Below, piece by piece: positions 13,309 to 24,426 of a stretch of 64,000 nt of DNA; the first letter of the stretch is position 1; each line of letters starts with the position of its first letter. The DNA is from Heliocybe sulcata (lineage: Eukaryota > Basidiomycota > Agaricomycetes > Gloeophyllales > Gloeophyllaceae), in assembly GCA_004369045.1 (NCBI GenBank), contig ML213505.1, forward strand, positions 1,609,849 to 1,673,848, given 5' to 3'. The notes beneath the pieces are model-generated. The model was not told the DNA's origin, ran no database searches, and worked only from the letters and a program-made list of their open reading frames with translations. A program made the translations under genes and the position numbers.

Positions 13309-16029
13309 CTAGTCGTCCAACTTTTTGGCTGTAGAATCCGTCTGCGTCTCCCGTGAGGAGACCCGAAGGAGGCCGGATTCAGCGGCTCGAACTGCTTCCG
13401 CGAGGTCAAAGTGGAAGAAGGGGGTGTCTTCTGGCACCAAGGGGGCCACGGTGTCGTCTGATCGGGAGCTCTCTATTGAACCTGCTCGGCGGGACTCCGG
13501 TGCTTCCTGGATGACGGCTTCGGGGTCTGGCACTGTCCGTGGTGTTTCCCCGTACCCGCCTCGGAATGGGACCACAGCAGCGATTTCGCGGGGGAGACTT
13601 GATGCAGGGGCGCCGGTGCCGAAGCCACCTGCGACAAGAGCACGCCGAATCCAGGGTGAGAGGATGGTAGCAAAGTGGAACTACAGGACAGAATAGTCAG
13701 ACGATGAGAGCGGGCCCTCGAGCGGGCAACGTACCTCGACGGGACGATCCGTCCATCTCTCCACTTCGTTCCGGGTGTCGATGAGAGCTTGAACACCGGT
13801 AGTATCGATGTGCGACACTCCAGAAAAGTCAAGCACGATAGCATGCAGCATAGGCTTGTGCGAGTCGTCCACCGGGTCTGTGCTCGCGCCCCGGCGAGGC
13901 CCGGGGTCGTTCCACGGGCGGTCGCTGAGCTTGACAGACGCCATGTTCTTGCCCCGCCGCGTGTGCTCCTTGACATAGTCCACGATCGCCGAGTTGATGA
14001 GCGAGGAGTTGGGGTAGAGGTAGCTCTCCTCGAATCGGTAGACGACGACGCCGGGTGCGGGTGGGTCGACCTTGACGTGCGGGTTGAGGACGCCGCTCGG
14101 GGGCTGCAGGGGCACGTACACGTCGCGCGACTCGTGGTGCTGCTGCTTCTCGAGGGCCTCTGAGCGCAGCGTCACTTTCCCCAGGAAGTGCCCCCTCGGA
14201 CGCGCGATGCGGACCACGAGGAGCGCAAAGGACGCGGCGATGGAGGTGTAGATGCCGTTCTCGATCGAGCTGAAGACGGTGACGAGCACCGCCGCGAGCC
14301 AGATGACGAACTCGACGGGGGACACGCGCCAGTACGAGTAGACTTGCGCGGGGGAGGCGACGAGGTCCGCGACGGCGTGGATGACCACGGCGGAGAGGCC
14401 CGCGGTGGGGATCCAGAAGAAGGCGGGGGTGAGGCCGTACAGCGCCACGATGACGACGATGGCGGTGATGAGGCCTGCTGCGGGCGTGCGGACGCCGGAT
14501 TTGGACTTGAGCGCGGAGCGGGAGAAGGAGCCGGTGGCGGGGTAGGCGCCGAAGACGGTTCCGATGGTGTTTGTAACTCCGATAGCGATGAGCTCTTGGT
14601 TCGGGTTGATCTTGTACCCATTGACACGCCCGAAAGCTGAGATGTTGGTGAGTCGTGAATTGTGGATAAGTCGTGAGCAGTTGGCTTACATTTGGAGATC
14701 GCAATGTGCTCGAGCAAGAGGATAATGGTAGCGATGGGGATCTCTGCACCAAGGGCTCCGATGAGCTCCGGGTCAATCTCGGGCTGGCCCACATGCTGGA
14801 ATCCTGGAGGAACGTTTTGCAAGATTTTGATCGGGTACTTTCCCTTCACAACATGGTGTCGACAGTACAACCACGACGCAATGGTAAGCACGACCATAAC
14901 AAAGGCGTTCCTGAACACGGAAATGAAGAAGAACAGACGTCCTACGGAAAAATTAGCTTCAGCATGGGTGAACTAGGGAGGATGTATGATCTACCTCTCC
15001 GCGGGAAGCGCTTGCCGAGGTAGTCGCAGATCCAGCGGATCAGGTATAGACATGTAAGGCCTGTGAGACCGAATGCAGCGTCCAGTTTCGTTCCAGGCAG
15101 TCCTTTGAGGGTATTAATGATGACCATATACGTAGCACCCCTCGTGCTGCAATGGAAAAATTGAGCGGTGAAGCTAGTGAGACAGAGGCTCAAGCTCACT
15201 TGAATCCAGTGATGCCCATTAATCCAGGAACCTGGCCCGCGACGATGTTGATCGCGGACCCGGTCATGAAACCACTAACCGCCGGCGCTGGGATGAATTC
15301 TACGATCCATCCGAGACGCAGCAAGCCGATGCCCAGGACGATGAATCCGCAAATAAATGCGACTGTTGTGGCAATTTGGTGACCTTCCCATTTGTCGGGG
15401 TGCGCGTTATTGACGTGTTCGATGATTTGGGAGACGGTGAGCGACATGACTGCCACGGGACCAATGGAGACGTCCTTGGATGTCGCAAAGAACTAGAAAA
15501 ATTGGTTAGGTATGGAGAACATACGGATTGGCAGAGGTACTCACGCAGTAGATCAAGACACCGACGAAGGATGAATAAAGACCGTATTCGGCCGGCAGTG
15601 TCGCAATCTATGGGAAAGGTTCAGATAAAAAGCAACCAGATCAAGTCCAGCGACATACCTGCGCGTACGACATACTCTGCGGTACCAGCACGATACCCAC
15701 AGTGAGGCCGGCAATAACATCACCGGTTAACCACCCCAAGTCTGCACAGTGCGCTCAGTAAATGACAAGGCGGCAACAGAATCAGAGACGTACTGTAACG
15801 CGTAATCCATCCTAGTATAGGGAATAGACTAGTGAAGTAATTTATAAACTGAAGGGTGCCTGGTTAGTTATTAATCTCCGAGGTTGCTCAGACACAGACG
15901 TACGTCTTGCTTGGGGTCCTCGGACAGACCGCGAACCCAATCCTTGACGGAAACGACAGAAACTTTTGTGTCGGGGTAGTGGACGACCTTCTTGCCGATC
16001 TTCTCGAACTTGTCAAGAGGGGGGGACAT
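13309..16029 (-). CDS. Sulfate permease, SulP family with STAS domain (copy 2)
   Basis: Paralogue of the permease at 6198-8931, in the opposite orientation. The start at 16029 (MSPPLDKFEKIGKKVVHYP) aligns with the first gene's N-terminus. The core carries PQSMSYA, then VMSLTVSQIIEHVNNAHP, WIVEFIPAPAVSGFMTGSA, and FGAYPATGSFSRSALKS. A large uninterrupted exon covers the last membrane helices and the STAS domain, with LDFSGVSHIDTTGVQALI unbroken where copy 1 has an intron. A final exon gives FHFATILSPWIRRALVAGG and a tail (TPFFHFDLAEAVRAAESG) matching copy 1. Differences include an added Gln/His-rich stretch (LEKQQHHESR) before the STAS domain. Function as sulfate uptake is inferred from the family; the two copies could differ in affinity or regulation. 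Confidence 0.93.
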
Positions 16030-17456
16030 GACTGAATGCGCGCCAGAGGACGGGGGCTGTAATTCGGAATTCGACGCGTTTATAGATATCGACCGGGTCA
16101 GGTACGGTCAGATATTGCGCGATTGAAGAGGCAAATGAGACGTCAAGGAACCGACGGGAATAAATCTGCCTGTCGGATGCTAGACACTGGCGAGAGCGAT
16201 GCGTCCTGGACGAGCAGGGATGCGAGGAGGAACGCAGAGGTGACGCGAACCCGGAGAAGTTAACAGGCGAAGCCGGGAAGCATATGAATGATTGAATTGG
16301 GCGGGCATAGTCAGCGCCCTCATCAAAAATGAGGTTGGTTGCTGAGCACGCCATCCTAAGTCAAGTTGACGCGAAGGTGGATATGGCGCAAACTTACTTA
16401 CCATATCAGGCAATGGATTAGTCAGTCCAAGATCTGGTCAACGAATCTCCAGTCCGCGTCCTAAGCATTCCGCCGGCATTGCATCAGAGCAGGTTAATGC
16501 TCTCGCTATGGCTGCTTGTGTATAATGGCCTTGGCCCTGCTCTCAGTTCAAGGTAATCGCTTCAACCTGTAGGACTTACGTTATAGCGCTCAGTGCTATT
16601 TTAAGGGTGAAGGCGTTAGGTTTAACGCTCGGGATATAGAAGGAACGCCTTACAGAAATTTAGGATTCTAACGTACATGGAGCGCTGTATGGCATTGCTA
16701 GCCCTGTTCCGAAGAAACGTCGGTCCTTGTGGATAGGTACACATGTCACTTGTTCTAGGCATCTTCGCTGTACCATACCGCGAACAATTTTGCTGGCAAG
16801 TTCGTCGGAGTGATCTAGTCTAGCGCCGCGAGTCTCTTCGGTTGCGGCGTGCTTTCAGGAACTGTTCAATCAACGAGCAGGCCTAGCCAGATTACTAGTC
16901 AGACAACAGTCAAGTCGCGAGTCTACGCGGCTCGTTCCAGCCTACCCTCAGAACCTCCCACGCTCACCTGAACCTGCGCCACCCGAACTTCCTTATCCAC
17001 ACAGTAAGACTGGAATAAAACAAATCCAATTGAGCCAATTAAGGTATCTGCGAGAAGAGACAGTCCATGGTAGTACTACTTCAAAATACATTGCGGACAC
17101 AATAAATAATGCAGGAGGAATACAATCAAGAGAATGCGGTATCCGGGGACAAGAAGGTATCAGCCTGTGATGATGACACGAAAGAACGACAGACGGCCAT
17201 GCGGAAAATGAACGTGCGTGAACCGGACGCGCCGATGCAGATATATACTGAAGAGAAGGAGCTTCAGCTCTCAGACTTGACGCTCTTCCGCGTCAACATG
17301 ATGGCATGGCATGCACGCCTACCTCGCACCCCTTACACCACACAAGAGCGCAGTTCCTGCTTGGGGTCCAGACTAAATGCGCGGCATAACGATGGCGTGG
17401 AGTGGGAGGCATGGACAAGTGGACAAACGACCTAAGAAACGACCTCGCATGTAACC
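16030..17456. other. Intergenic region upstream of sulfate permease copy 2
   Basis: This 1.4-kb stretch holds the promoter of the minus-strand permease next to 16029 and the 3' region of the EST1-like gene at the other end. A plus-strand frame of 108 codons at 17109-17435 has no recognisable domain and probably lies in the downstream region of the EST1-like transcript. Around 16560-16640 there are repeated short words based on taacgctc/gcgctc, but no clear hairpin or element ends. Confidence 0.4.
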
Positions 17457-20400
17457 TTATGATGTTACCGTCGCGAAGATGGCGGCAAGGTCCGTCTCGT
17501 GAGCAGCGTGCAGCTCTTTAGCGCGCGCCTTCAATCGCACTAAGAAACAAAACCATCAGCGCCTCGGAATACTAGATAGAACACGTAGAACTCACGATTA
17601 CGATCGAAACTCAGGACGACGACCTTCACGGCATCCTGCGATGCCTGGTCAGGGATATCAACCTTCAGCATCGCAGACCGGTCGACCCAGTGCTCATCTT
17701 GCCAGATAGCAGCCCTCAGAATAAGATCGTCCATATTCCGTTCCCAAGAGTCCCGGTTACTAAAGTCAACCTGCTCCGAGCGAACACTCAACGTCGTCAG
17801 GTAGTTACCCTTCGATGTCAAAACCTTCAGCGAGGTCGAGTGAGACCGGATATGGGACACGATGTACGACAGAGCAGCCGCAGCAACTTGACTGAGCTCG
17901 GGAGCGTCCGACGCCGAAGAGAGACCGTCTAGCTCCATGATGACGGGCAGAGGAACGACAATTGTCCACCTGAGAGACTCGACCATAGACTGGAAGACCG
18001 AGAGAGACGACAAAAGCAGGTTCGTGTCGATGACGAGCACCGTATAACCAGGAACGATCTTGAGCAGAGGACGCGAGTCCACAGGCGCTTTCGATTTCCT
18101 AGCGCCCCGAGGTGCACGTCGCCGCGGCGGCGAATCCTGAGCAGACTCCAGAAGACTCTTGAGGTACCGGCGGCGCGCTTTAAGCTCCCTAACCTCTTCA
18201 CTATCCTCCTCGTCATCCTCATCCGTATCCTCATCGGACAAATGGTCCTCATCAACATCCATAGAATCGTCGCCCCATCGCGTGCCCCGCCGGCGCCTCT
18301 CCTCCTCCTCCCGCTCCGCCTGCTCTTCCTCCCTCCAGTGCTGCACTTTCACAGCCAAGCTCCCGCCGACTACCCACTCCGCCGAGCCCTCAGCCCTCCC
18401 AAACCCATCAACGCACTGCGCAATGGCCGCGCCAGCTCGCGCCGCCCGCACCCATCGCCGGCACTGCAGCGACGACTTGCGCTTGGTGCTATCTTGCTCG
18501 TCCTCGTCCTCAATGATCCCATCCACGTCGGCGTCCTGGACATCGTGACGCTCCAGCACGTCGATCTCCATGTTCGTCGCGTCGGTCTCGGGCACCTTGG
18601 ACCAGAAGCCACGCTCGAAGACCTTGCGTCCGACCCATTCCATGCCCCGGACGCACCAGTCCTCGGAGAGGGGCCTGCAGCCGCTGGTCAGCATCGCCCA
18701 CCGAGCGCTCTCCTCCTGAGCAATGACACTCGACGGAACAGACCGACTGTAGAAGGCGGCGAGATCTTCCCAAGGCACGGAGCGCTCGAGGATGACGCGG
18801 ATAGATTGGTGTCGAAGGATGGTAGCCAAGAAGGTGAGGATGATGGTGATATAAGGGTTGAGAGTTGACTTTTGAAGCGCGGAAGGCTTGCGTGTTGGCT
18901 TCCGGAGAGCATGCGAGAGCATCGCGAAGGTGAGCTGAAGAGCAAACTTGAACGCCAGCGGGAGTTCAGGCGCCTCGATGCCGATGGCCTGTGCCTCGGA
19001 CAGAGCAGGCGACGCCCCCATATCCACATCGTCGTCGATATCCATCTTCCTATCACCATCCTCCTCGGACTTCTTCACGAGTTTCACCTTCGCCGGCGCC
19101 GACTCGCCCGTCGTACTAGCGCCCGTACCCAAGCCGAGCACGCCCGTCTTCCGGAGGACACCGCCAGGCCGGCCGTACTCCAGTATCGAGCCGATGTTGA
19201 CCACAGCCATCATGATCCATTCCCGCTCCTCCGCGCCGTCCAAGTCCAACCGCTCGAGGAAGCGATCCAGCGTCTTAGGAAAGTCGTCCAGTTGGATATT
19301 CGTAAAGATCATACCCTGTAGGAGGACAAAGAGGTCGGGGACGCGGGCATCCGGAAGAGCACGTTTCGCCTGAGCTGGCGCGGCCCAGACAGGGAGCACG
19401 TTCTCGCGCGAGGCCGAGAACGGACGCAACGTCGTCATCCTGCAGCAACAATGCATTAGTCTTCACTCATGAAATCCGACGAATACACCTGCCCCTTGAC
19501 AAAATGATACACCGACCGCATATCCTCGCCCTCAAGCTCTCGACAAAGCAAGCCAATATGGTGATGCAACTTCCCTTCTACCGGCTTCTCCGCGAGCGCC
19601 GTCCCATACCACTCCCTCGCGATATTCCTCCACCGCTCCTTCTCCGGCTCGACATCCATCGCCCGCGCCGCCACAAGCCCTATACTCGGGCCCTCCGAGT
19701 CGTCGATCCTAGCCGCGGGCTTGTCGCTAATGCTCGCCTTGCTCTTCGTCGCGGGCATCACCTCCGTAGCAATCTCCGTCTGTTTCTCCAGCGCGTCCGC
19801 CGTGAGCGCCTGCGGAGACGAGGTGTACGCTTTCATCGCCATGTCGGTGACGACCATGCGGTAGCGCGCGAGGTCGCCGAGGGCTTCGAGCCAGCTGAGG
19901 CGGTGGGCGTCGAGCGTCCGTTCCTCGAGCAGGCCGGTGTAGAATGTGTAGGCGTAGTAGATGAAGTCTTGTAGATGCTCGAAGGCGACCACGGAGGTCC
20001 AGGACGAGCGGCGGAGGTTCTCCAGGAGCTTGTGAAATCCATGCGTCCAGAGACGAATGATGATATTGTACTTCTGAGGGATGTTGCGCAAGGAGGCCGG
20101 GACGCTCGGCGCAAGCGAGATCTCGAGGAGATTGTGCATCATCTCGGCAAGTCTAGGCAGCACGTGAGCCGAGTTGTAAAGAAGAAGAAAGAGGACTCAC
20201 GCCTTGTGGTCTTGCACCATCTTTCTCCACTTCTCTTGCTCCGCCTCGTCCTCCTTTTCCTTCGCTTCTTGGGCATTCCTTGCCTTCAGCATGACCCCAT
20301 TTCTTCTCGGCCCGTCTCGCGAGACAACGTCTTCGCCGTTCGCACCGTCGCCATCCTCTTTGGTTATACGGTCTTCGAGCGCGGATATAGCACGATACAG

Positions 20401-21403
20401 CTTCTTCAGCTGCTGTGCGAAGGCATTGTTGCTACTCCCGCTCGATTCTTGTGAGGGCTTGCCCTGGTCGAAGAGTGCCGAGCCCGTCGACGACCCGTCA
20501 GTCGTGCTCGAGGACAGTGTGAAACTAGAAGAAGCTAAGGAGTGTGCATATGAAGACGTGGAAGATGCCGAAACATAGTCGCCAGAGGACTTGGGCGTCG
20601 GGGTGGGGCGGCCGTCGTGGCCGGAGGGGCGAGCCAGGACTGCGAATCGGACAGGGTCATCCTTTCGGTGGTCGAAGAGCTGTCTATGGGCAGGGGCGTC
20701 ACGGGAATGAGGTGATGATCGGGAGACATGGACATGGGAGGAACCCGACTGGGAGTCGGATATCGAGTCCGGCTCAGCGGTGCGCCGTACGGGAATAGGG
20801 TCGAGGCTGGGGTTGAAAAGCTTTTTGGAGGAGGCGTGGTGGGCGGTATCATGACCGTGCGGGGACGGTCGCGGAGAGTGGCTGATCTTCAATCTGCGAG
20901 AGAAGTCAAGGTCTTCACGGTCCATGCTGGCACTAGATACTACGACTCGAGGGGGGGAGTTCTGGACATGCTTGCGAGGCGGGGAAGTTTGTAATAGAGA
21001 TGAACGTATTGTAGAAGAAGAGGGCTTCTCGACTGAGCGCCTTTCCATAGGCGTGCGGGATGTAGTGATCGTGGGCGACGGCTCCAGGGCCTGTGTGGGT
21101 CGTTCTGGTCGTTCCTTGTGTCTGGTAGCACTGTTGTAAACGACTTATTAGTATGACTCAACGGAATACTGGGCCCCTTCCGTATACCATGCTAGCCTAC
21201 TGCGAACTAGGCTGTCATCTAGCGCACTACTACCTCCGCTGTGTGCCACGCAAGAGCATGCGGAAGGGCCCTTTGGTTTCGGAAGATATATAGAAAAGCA
21301 CTCACGCTGCTTTCATCCGTTGTGAGGCGAAAATCCGCTGTGCGAGGTCTTGCTCGCGCTCCTTGCCCTTGCGAGAGGGTCTTAAGGTAGTTTCGTCGGC
21401 CAT
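17457..21403 (-). CDS. EST1/SMG6-like protein with C-terminal PIN domain
   Basis: Large protein of about 1,200 residues combining an EST1-type helical domain and a PIN nuclease fold, as in SMG6/EST1A of nonsense-mediated decay and telomere biology. A first exon (MADETTLRPSRKGKEREQ) splices to a long disordered Ser/Pro-rich region. The EST1 region begins near LPRLAEMMHNLLE and includes WTSVVAFEHLQDFIYYAY and GKLHHHIGLLCREL, then FSASRENVLPVW. A strongly acidic segment (about 18170-18250) precedes the PIN domain. The PIN motifs visible are LVIDTNLLLSSL, VIMELDGLSS and ERNMDDLILRAA; the last is LSFDRN followed, after an intron, by LRLKARAKELHAAHE. The usual TDDRN is SFDRN here, so one acidic residue is replaced. 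Whether it cleaves RNA is therefore uncertain. Confidence 0.82.
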
Positions 21404-22316
21404 TTACGCAGGTAGGGCCGCAGACGTTGCAGACAGCGAGTAAAGAGGGAGCGCAGAGGCGAGAGGGAAGAATAAGCGCATGCGCAGCCCAGCAAGTGCG
21501 CGGTTTGAAGGCTCTCCGCAGCAAGCGTTTCTAATCGCAGTCCAACTGCTGCGCCGATCGCCATCTCAAGATTCCAGCCCACGTGGCCACACCGCTTCCG
21601 CATCCTCCGGGCCTCTGCCACATTCCGTCTTCCGACTCTACAGCCTCACTGCAAGCTTGAGATCCGTCCTTGCTGTAGCTCATATTTTCTACGATTTTCT
21701 CCTGCTTGCTGGACGGTGGCAGACACCTACTGCGCTTGAAACCTTAGTCATTCTAGACCCGCTATTCTGAGCTGCGCATCACCCAGTCTGATCCTGTTTC
21801 GCCGTGGACGTCAATACCCAAAGTTATCGTGCCCCTTGCTATGTTTGGTGGATTGGCAGGCCTTATCTGATAGACTAGTAATTTTGCTGCGCGCTTCATA
21901 CCATCACTCAAGTTCTCCGACGGAACACTCAGAGGCTGGGATTTTCTGGTGCTATCCTGCATAGCTCATCCGCCGGATACTCTTCGCCGATGCTCTTCGC
22001 CCAGCCTTGCGATCCCCGATTTCCGTTTAGGTGGCCGGCCCCGGATATCGTTATGCGACTTTTCAGAAGCCCTGCCTCGGTAGATACTTCTCGTCACTAC
22101 TCGGCGGCCGCAACTATCGTCAAGCAAGACCGACGACCCCGAGATTTCATAGAATTCATTACCATGGTGTACTGTCTACGCATGTCTGCCCTGGTGAGAC
22201 ACTTAATTCCCTTGCACCTGCAGGCCCACAAAACCCAAACACAGCGTCCCGGCGCGCACGTCTCGCTGCCTGGCACCGATCGCAAAAATGATCTCCAGCC
22301 AATCACGAGCGAGCTA
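21404..22316. other. Intergenic region, EST1-like promoter and dehydrogenase 3' flank
   Basis: The EST1-like gene starts at 21403 and reads away, so its promoter lies here, while the right end is the 3' flank of the first dehydrogenase. A long plus-strand frame from 21990 into the dehydrogenase is antisense and shows no domain. I see no other gene and no clear repeat. Confidence 0.4.
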
Positions 22317-23720
22317 TTACCAGGCATGATGCCCACCACTCACAAGTATGCTGTGGCAGAGCAAGCACCGTCAGATCCACACAGCTTCAAACACTCAGCT
22401 CACTCACTCGCTACCGGTGCAGAATGTGCTCGCGTCGCTCGCCAGCCAGGTCACGACACCGCGCATCTCGTCGGGCCGCCCGATCCTGCCCAGCGGGTTC
22501 ATGCTCGACCATTTCGCGAGCAGTTCCTGTTGCGTGTCCAGATACGCCGCAGTCATCCTGTGGCACATGTAGTGAGTGCGTCCATCTGACTTGACACTGC
22601 GCAGGAGTCTGGAATGGACAGATGGAACGGAGCCCGACGGCTGCGCAGCACGTCCGGAAGCGCAGTTCCGAACAGCGTCGGGACGCGCATGCGCATCAAA
22701 ACCAAGGCCGCCATCTCGCGTCATGATATGGAGCATGATACGCTCCTGGCTTTGCAGTCCAGTCTCAACGTCGACAGGAACATTGAACAAGTAGCGATCA
22801 CTCAACTCGCGACCTTGTCCATGAAACCCGCAGCACTAGCGCGCGCTAAACTGGACGATCGAACTGAGGTGACGTACGAGGTATAGATGTGACCCGGTGA
22901 TATCGTGTTGACTCTGATACCCTTGACACCCAGCTCGCATGCCATACTTCTCGCCATCTGAATGACAGCGGACTTGCTGGTGTTATACGACACCCACGCA
23001 TGGTCCTGAACATGTCAAAATCCGTCTCAGCATCCTATCCACTTATCAAGAGCTTGTCGCTGATCTCTTACCCGGTTGGTGATACTCCCGCTCATAGATG
23101 CTATCAGAATGATACTCCCAGGTAACCCAAATCTCGCCATCTGCCTGCCTGCCGCTTGTGCGGTAAACAGCACTCCATTCGTGTTGATATCCAGGACCTG
23201 TGGGCCATCCATGTCGCTGTCATCAACACCGCAAACCGCAGCAACTGACCTGCTTGAACTGCTCAGCCGGGTACTCCAAGCAATCCGTATGATTCTTCAG
23301 TATACCAGCAGCCGCGATACAAACATCCACGCGGCCCTCCTTGTCGCCGATCTCCTCCGCCTTCGCCCACATGCCCTTCTGGTCCGTCACGTCCGCGCTC
23401 ACGTACTCAAGCCTGCCGCCCTTCTTCCCGTTCCTCAGCTCCATCTTGGCGACGTACTCTTTGACTGTCTTCCACTCTTCCCCAGGCTCTTTCGGCAAGT
23501 CGAAGCAATACACCGCTCTCGCGCCCGCTTCGAGCAACGCCATCGCCATCTCGAGCCCGAGCCCGCGATTCCCACCCGAGACGATGCCCACCCGGTCGTC
23601 GAGCGAGAACTCCCGGTTCAGCAAGGTCGACTTGGGAGTGACGGATGGGTCTTTGGCGTGCGCTAGTGCTGCGACGACGCCGATTGGGTATGGCGGTTCA
23701 GGTGGTCGTATGTTCGACAT
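22317..23720 (-). CDS. Short-chain dehydrogenase/reductase (tandem copy A)
   Basis: Classical NAD(P)-dependent SDR, closest in type to fungal sorbose reductase, arabinitol/mannitol dehydrogenase-like enzymes. The start (MSNIRPPEPPYPIGVVAA) is the ATG at 23720. The cofactor motif is VSGGNRGLGLEMA, with Ser where the usual TGxxxGIG has Thr. VSADVTDQKG and CIAAAGIL are the adenine-pocket and NAG-like motifs; ILIASMSGS holds the catalytic Ser and VSYNTSKSAVIQMARS the YxxxK pair. The last exon joins STFCTGS to DILVSGGHHAW and the stop. At least five exons are needed. The intron before MTAAYLDTQQ (22558-22877) is 320 nt, much longer than its counterpart in copy B. The polyol or ketose substrate is an inference. 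Confidence 0.9.
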
Positions 23721-24426
23721 TCTTGCACGCTTTCTCTATGTTCGATACGAGAGGAAAGTATGGTACCCACGCCAGGATCGACTGTGCATGTTAAATATGC
23801 TCGCAGAGCCTTGTCGTGACGATAATGCACGACCGTTCCGCGTACCGACGGTGCCCGGACCAGATGACCCGGCAATGGCCCGTGGAAGCATTTGAGGCTG
23901 GACGCTCCGGGGTGCATGACAGTGCCATGAGAACCTTCAAAGAGATTCAGGACGTCTGCTGACCGCGCCTCTATTGCAGTACTAGTATGGCAGGGGAAGC
24001 GTTATCGTACGTCACTCCAGTTGCGATATCTTTGCTATAGGCTCCGATTGGTCAGTGTTTAGGATCCCATCCTGTAGCGGCATCATAGCCCTCGTAAACA
24101 CTTGCTGGATTGAGAAGGACGTCGGCATTTTAATTTCCTTGAAGATGCGATACGGCCAAGACTGTCTGAGGACGACCTAACTGGTCAGAAAAACTCTCAA
24201 ACCCCAGGGACCAGCGGGAACACGACTCAGGGCGCATATCTGGGCACCGTGGACAAGGGAAGTAAGAACTGAAGTCTTCATGTTACACGCTGTCCAAGGT
24301 AGCGGGAATAGCCGTGCCCGGACGACGATACCGACCCACAGAAGCTCGTCCTTGGTGGAACTTCCCTCGATCTGCAGGCCTCTCGCTGTGGCTAGGACCG
24401 ATCGCCACCCCACCCCTACTAAGCTA
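23721..24426. promoter_or_regulatory. Promoter of dehydrogenase copy A, duplicated block
   Basis: The first about 400 bases upstream of copy A match the region upstream of copy B (25681 onward) in order: a TATA-like element read on the minus strand from ttaaatatgctcg near 23787-23799, then ataatgca, gaccgt and taccgacggt, then gatgacccggcaatg, and further out gcgcctctattgcagtact. The equivalent words occur upstream of copy B with few changes. This shows that promoter and gene were copied together. The remainder is the 3' flank of copy B. Confidence 0.65.
23787..23799 (-). promoter_or_regulatory. TATA-like element, dehydrogenase copy A
   Basis: Read on the minus strand as cgagcatatttaa, about 70 bases before the copy A start and matched at 25748-25760 upstream of copy B. 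The conservation may reflect recent duplication as well as function. Confidence 0.4.

Noticed and set aside
13789-14640. Plus-strand frames opposite sulfate permease copy 2
   Set aside because: Antisense to a well-supported gene, acidic and Gly-rich composition with no domain.
13829-14794. Long second reading frame (321 codons) on the minus strand through the sulfate permease copy 2 exons
   Set aside because: It overlaps the true permease frame and is Arg/His/Pro-rich, typical of a GC-rich shadow frame.
18159-18868. Ser-rich plus-strand frames opposite the EST1-like gene
   Set aside because: Mirror image of the acidic coding stretch, no independent evidence.
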